Source: VXYL01 sp047518105 (lineage in GTDB: Bacteria; Pseudomonadota; Gammaproteobacteria; Pseudomonadales; Azotimanducaceae). From it: a stretch of 15,885 bases of DNA. The notes beneath the pieces were generated by a model that worked only from the letters and a program-made list of their open reading frames with translations, was not told the DNA's origin and did no database searches. Positions 13,310 through 15,885 of the stretch are shown here, in pieces. The stretch is from contig JAKZRQ010000127.1 of NCBI GenBank assembly GCA_047518105.1, positions 1 to 15,885 of the forward strand, read 5' to 3'. The stretch's first letter is position 1. Every line of letters begins with the position of its first letter. The translations under genes were made by a program, and so were the position numbers.

Positions 13310-13920
13310 CGTCCGTCCTCCGCCAGCGCGGACTCGTCGGCGCCCCCGGCGTAGCGGTACGTCCTGGCCTCGACGGAAAGCTTCAAGTTGCCCGGTCCGG
13401 TCTGGGGTGCGATGTCGAAGTCGTGAAGCGTCACCAGGCGTGGGAGGGTGCCCACGGCACCAACGAAGGCCGCAAGATCGCGGTAGTCGCCGTTGACGCC
13501 GATGGCGATGGGCAATTCGAGAAGGAAGTGGAGCGGGCGCTCGTCCGCCAGGTCGATCCGATCGATCGCCAAATCGTTGGCAATGGCCGCGCGACTGATG
13601 TCCTCGATCAAGCCGGGAACCTCCGTATCGGCCGGTAGGCCCCGCAGCAGCGCCGCGAAAGCCTCAGCCGTTTGGTCGTGCATGGCGCGATGGGCTGCGA
13701 GGCCCGCCGCGACGGTTCGCTTGGCGTCGAATTCGTCTTTCAGCGACCACTCCTGTTGCTCGGCTGCGGCAAGTTCCCCGCGCTCGTCCGCCAGGAATAC
13801 GACGTACCCCGCCCCAAGGACGACCGCAGCGACCACGGCATGGCAGAGCGCCTTGACCGCGGGCGGCCACGCCCCGAGGTTCCCGAAATCGAGACCGGCG
13901 AGATCGGTGGACAGGTCCAT
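13306..13920 (-). CDS. pilO: Type IV pilus alignment protein PilO
   Basis: Inner-membrane component that pairs with PilN. 204 residues: short cytoplasmic N-terminus MDLSTDLAGLDFGNLGAWP, a single membrane helix at about 22-43, a coiled coil (DERGELAAAEQQEWSLKDEF) and a ferredoxin-like periplasmic domain including LPADTEVPGLIEDIS and GVNGDYRDLAAFVGAVGTLP, which is typical of PilO. The ATG at 13920 was chosen over the longer open frame because it begins one base after the pilN stop and gives the normal family N-terminus; the upstream residues are an Arg-rich antisense-like stretch. Confidence 0.96.
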   Translation of the reverse strand: MDLSTDLAGLDFGNLGAWPPAVKALCHAVVAAVVLGAGYVVFLADERGELAAAEQQEWSLKDEFDAKRTVAAGLAAHRAMHDQTAEAFAALLRGLPADTEVPGLIEDISRAAIANDLAIDRIDLADERPLHFLLELPIAIGVNGDYRDLAAFVGAVGTLPRLVTLHDFDIAPQTGPGNLKLSVEARTYRYAGGADESALAEDGR

Positions 13921-13921
13921 G

Positions 13922-14494
13922 TCAGCGCCCCTCTGCCGGGGTCTGCCCGGTCGCCCGGAAGTCGAGTTCGAAGACCGCCGTCTGCGGACCGTAGGCGGCG
14001 TTCGCCTGGGCTTGCTCAATGCCCCTGAGGCGGGGTGCCTCGAACGCGGAGGATTCGTCTAGGCCTCGCATCAAGGCGGAAATCCTGTCCGGGGACTCGG
14101 CGCTGCCGCGCGCCGTGATGACGGGACCGCGCTTGGCCAGCGCGGCATAGTGAACGCCGGAGACGAGGGTTCGCGCGAGTTCGTCGAATATCCGTACCGG
14201 ATTGGACCGGTCGCTTCGGAGCCGATCCATTAGACGCACGCGTTCTCCGATGAAGTCCCGGCGACGGCGCAAGCGGTCGATTTCCGCGATGCGGGTGTCG
14301 AGTTCGGCGATGTGCGCGAGCAGAAACCGGTTTCGCTGTTCCTGGTTGTCGATCAGGCGGTCGAACAGCGCGACGGCCAGCACCACGACCGCCACCGTGG
14401 CGAGGCCGGATAGGGCGAGTCCCCCGAGGAAGACGCGCTTGCGTCGGTCGCGTTCCCATTGTCGCCAGGGCAGGAGGTTGATGCGGGCGGTCAT
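13922..14494 (-). CDS. pilN: Type IV pilus assembly protein PilN
   Basis: 190-residue bitopic inner-membrane protein. The cytoplasmic N-terminus MTARINLLPWRQWERDRRKR carries the conserved INLLPWR peptide that docks into PilM. A membrane helix at about 22-44 (FLGGLALSGLATVAVVVLAV) is followed by a coiled coil (about 48-90) and a periplasmic fold. The ATG at 14494 overlaps the pilM stop as ATGA; the frame extends 13 codons further upstream, but that start would displace the INLLPW motif from its usual place at the N-terminus. Confidence 0.96.
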   Translation of the reverse strand: MTARINLLPWRQWERDRRKRVFLGGLALSGLATVAVVVLAVALFDRLIDNQEQRNRFLLAHIAELDTRIAEIDRLRRRRDFIGERVRLMDRLRSDRSNPVRIFDELARTLVSGVHYAALAKRGPVITARGSAESPDRISALMRGLDESSAFEAPRLRGIEQAQANAAYGPQTAVFELDFRATGQTPAEGR

Positions 14495-15531
14495 GGCCGC
14501 GCCTCGACGAATCCCCGCAGCGCCAGGCCACACGCATTCAACAGGACGGGAGCATGCAGTTCGAGCAGACTCGCGTCGGCCCGTCGGGAGATCGACATTC
14601 CCGCGAACGGGTTGACCACCTCGACGCGCAGGCCAAGTCGATCCGCCGCATGCGCTGCCAGACCCGGCGTCGAGGCGCCGCCGCCCGCAAGCAGCAGGCG
14701 GTCGGCGCGATCAAAGGGGCTGGCGAGCACCACGAGGCGGAGCAAGCGCGCCAGGAGCCGCAAAAGACCCTCTCGCACGGCCCCCCGCTGCCCGTCTTCC
14801 TGCTCCAAGCCGTTGATGTCGAAGGATTCCTCCCGGGTGATGATGGACCCGTCGCCCGCCGCCAGGAGCATTGAACTACTCGAAGCGCCGATGTCCGCGA
14901 GCGCGATCGGGGCATCGTCGGGCGTGACGCGGGCCATGGCGCGATGGCTGGCGTGGCATTGGACGTCGGCCACCCGCGCAGCGAGCCCGCCGTACTCGAT
15001 GGCTTCCTGGCGTTGCGCGACGTGTTCCAGCCGGCAAGCCGCGAGCAGCACCTCGACCTTCGCCGGATCGCGTGGCGAGAGATGCAGTGGTTCGAAATCC
15101 AAGGCCATCTCGTCAATGGGGAAGGGAATGTGTCGTAGAGCTTCCTCGACGGTGTCCGCTTCGAGTGCCGCGTCGCTCGAGGACGCGTCCATGTCGACGG
15201 TCAGGGTGACGGCCGCGGAGTTGGCAACGCCAACCGACGCTCTCTTCCCCTTCGTGCCTGCGCGCTTGCACGCCCGTCGGATGGCTGCGCCAACGGCTTG
15301 GGCATCGCTGATCTCGCCCGCAACCACACTGTTGGGCGGCACGGGTTCGAGGGCAATGGACTCGAGGCGATAGTTGCCGTGCCGGCACGACAGTTCGACG
15401 ACCTTGACGGCGGTCGAACCGATGTCGAGGCCGAGCCAGTTGCGAATGCGGCCGGGTACCAGCGATCCGCCGAGCGGAAACCCTCGGTTCGACGTTGGCG
15501 GAAACTCCTGGCGAGCGAACGGTCTCACCAT
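14491..15531 (-). CDS. pilM: Type IV pilus actin-like protein PilM
   Basis: Cytoplasmic FtsA/actin-fold ATP-binding protein that recruits PilN. 346 residues, close to the normal 350. Phosphate-1 motif GLDIGSTAVKVVEL at 34-47, phosphate-2 motif ADIGASSSS at 212-220 and adenosine motif LAGGGASTPGL at 281-291. The ATG at 15531 is supported by AAGGGAG seven bases upstream. The N-terminus is longer than usual before GLDIG (about 33 residues, Pro/Gly/Arg-containing). The region after ITREESF, which in relatives continues with a Phe-Gly-Gly-containing stretch, reads DINGLEQEDGQR and is divergent. First gene of the pil-aro operon. Confidence 0.95.
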   Translation of the reverse strand: MVRPFARQEFPPTSNRGFPLGGSLVPGRIRNWLGLDIGSTAVKVVELSCRHGNYRLESIALEPVPPNSVVAGEISDAQAVGAAIRRACKRAGTKGKRASVGVANSAAVTLTVDMDASSSDAALEADTVEEALRHIPFPIDEMALDFEPLHLSPRDPAKVEVLLAACRLEHVAQRQEAIEYGGLAARVADVQCHASHRAMARVTPDDAPIALADIGASSSSMLLAAGDGSIITREESFDINGLEQEDGQRGAVREGLLRLLARLLRLVVLASPFDRADRLLLAGGGASTPGLAAHAADRLGLRVEVVNPFAGMSISRRADASLLELHAPVLLNACGLALRGFVEARP

Positions 15532-15641
15532 TGCGATACTCCCTTAAGCGATGCTGTGGCATGCTGGGGTATTGTCCGCTGCTGTGTTGCAGCCGTCTGT
15601 GCGAGATGTCTCCGCTTGGCGTCAGTCTTTTGCCATTCGTA
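15532..15641. other. Leader and promoter region of the pil-aro operon
   Basis: No gene is seen here. The promoter of pilM is expected in this stretch or slightly further upstream, but no convincing -35/-10 pair could be picked out. The divergent penicillin-binding protein gene usually found upstream of pilM in Gammaproteobacteria does not begin within this window. Confidence 0.4.
15539..15545 (-). promoter_or_regulatory. Ribosome binding site of pilM
   Basis: Minus-strand AAGGGAG, seven bases before the ATG at 15531. It fixes the start of the extended PilM N-terminus. Confidence 0.75.
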
Positions 15642-15684
15642 GGCGCAGACTTCGGCTTGCGCAGGCGTAGTCTTCGGCTACGCA
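15642..15684. repeat. Two tandem 21-22 bp hairpin repeats
   Basis: Unit one (15642-15663) and unit two (15664-15684) are similar sequences of the form GGCGYAG-n-CTTCGGCT-n-GCA. Each folds on itself: GCGCA/TGCGC in the first and GCGTAG/CTACGC in the second. They abut the repeated end at 15688-15742. Confidence 0.7.
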
Positions 15685-15687
15685 GGC

Positions 15688-15742
15688 CTAGCCCGCATTT
15701 CTCACCAGGCCGCTTGTCGGCGTCAAAAAGCTCTTGGGTTTC
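15688..15742 (-). repeat. Inverted copy of the 55-bp element end at 4268-4322
   Basis: All 55 bases match the right end of the inverted-repeat segment at 4060-4322, in opposite orientation, and a few more bases match imperfectly beyond (ACTAATG against ACTAGTG). Sequence to the right is unrelated to that segment. It may be the end of a larger insertion sequence continuing past the window or a solitary remnant. Confidence 0.85.
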
Positions 15743-15782
15743 ATTAGTGGTCGAACACCCTTGAAATGACGTGTCAGTGGTC

Positions 15783-15885
15783 GCCGGAACGTTCCGGGCA
15801 CCGTCGCTTGCGACGGACAGGCGCGGTTGCGCAGACGTAGCGGGTCTACTTCAAGCGACCGCAACGCGGGCCGGGGCGTTCCGGC
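15783..15885. repeat. Nested inverted repeats at the window end
   Basis: GCCGGAACG at 15783-15791 pairs with CGTTCCGGC at 15877-15885. Inside are the perfect 14-bp palindrome CCGGAACGTTCCGG (15784-15797), the hairpin CCGTCG-CTTG-CGACGG (15801-15816), GTCGCTTG/CAAGCGAC arms and GTAG-CGGGT-CTAC. No coding sequence is seen. It may be part of a larger repeat that continues beyond the window. Confidence 0.5.

Noticed and set aside
15783..15885. Integron attC site
   Set aside because: The dyads lack a recognisable core-site pair and no integrase or gene cassette is visible.

Overview
The window is GC-rich DNA, clearly above 60% G+C, from a proteobacterium and most likely a gammaproteobacterium. 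The strongest taxonomic sign is the minus-strand order pilM-pilN-pilO-pilP-pilQ-aroK-aroB (15531 down to 9513), which is typical of Gammaproteobacteria. Two tandem long sulfatases and many GC-rich hairpin repeats between genes suggest an environmental, perhaps marine or host-associated, lineage. I cannot name a genus.

Layout from left to right. (1) 1-3828, minus strand: two adjacent long arylsulfatase paralogues, about 87% identical by hand count; the downstream copy is cut by the window edge. (2) 3829-4520: non-coding, with a 263-bp segment bounded by 20-bp inverted repeats that looks like a small non-autonomous element or a deleted insertion sequence. (3) 4521-6331: alanine dehydrogenase (minus) diverging from an Lrp/AsnC-type regulator (plus), with a 137-bp shared control region containing dyads. 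(4) 6332-6613: an intergenic scrapyard with a 21-bp hairpin tandem array and a decayed fragment of an ABC-transporter ATPase. (5) 6614-8548, minus strand: a secreted lipoprotein made of a calcineurin-like phosphoesterase domain and a C-terminal CBM9-like domain. (6) 8549-9050: palindromic repeats ending in a 3 x 55-bp double-hairpin array. (7) 9022-15531, minus strand: the type IV pilus alignment and secretin genes, the two shikimate-pathway genes and a terminal NADAR (YbiA-like) N-glycosidase gene, all overlapping or nearly so and presumably one operon. (8) 15532-15885: upstream region with tandem hairpins, a third copy of the inverted-repeat end, and nested dyads.

How the genes work together. 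PilM (cytoplasmic actin-like), PilN and PilO (inner membrane), PilP (lipoprotein) and PilQ (outer-membrane secretin) form the envelope-spanning alignment complex and pore of the type IV pilus. AroK and AroB are housekeeping enzymes of chorismate synthesis carried in the same transcript. Alanine dehydrogenase is probably controlled by the divergent Lrp-type protein, a known arrangement for alanine catabolism. The sulfatases probably release sulfate from sulfated organic compounds after formylglycine activation.

Most unusual points: a PilQ with no AMIN domains, an alanine/glutamate linker built from 9-bp repeats in their place; the NADAR gene whose last codons and stop lie inside a hairpin repeat; the related hairpin core shared by two intergenic arrays; and the ABC-ATPase fossil. 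I did not find a clear undescribed multi-gene system. The repeat family is the best candidate for something undescribed.
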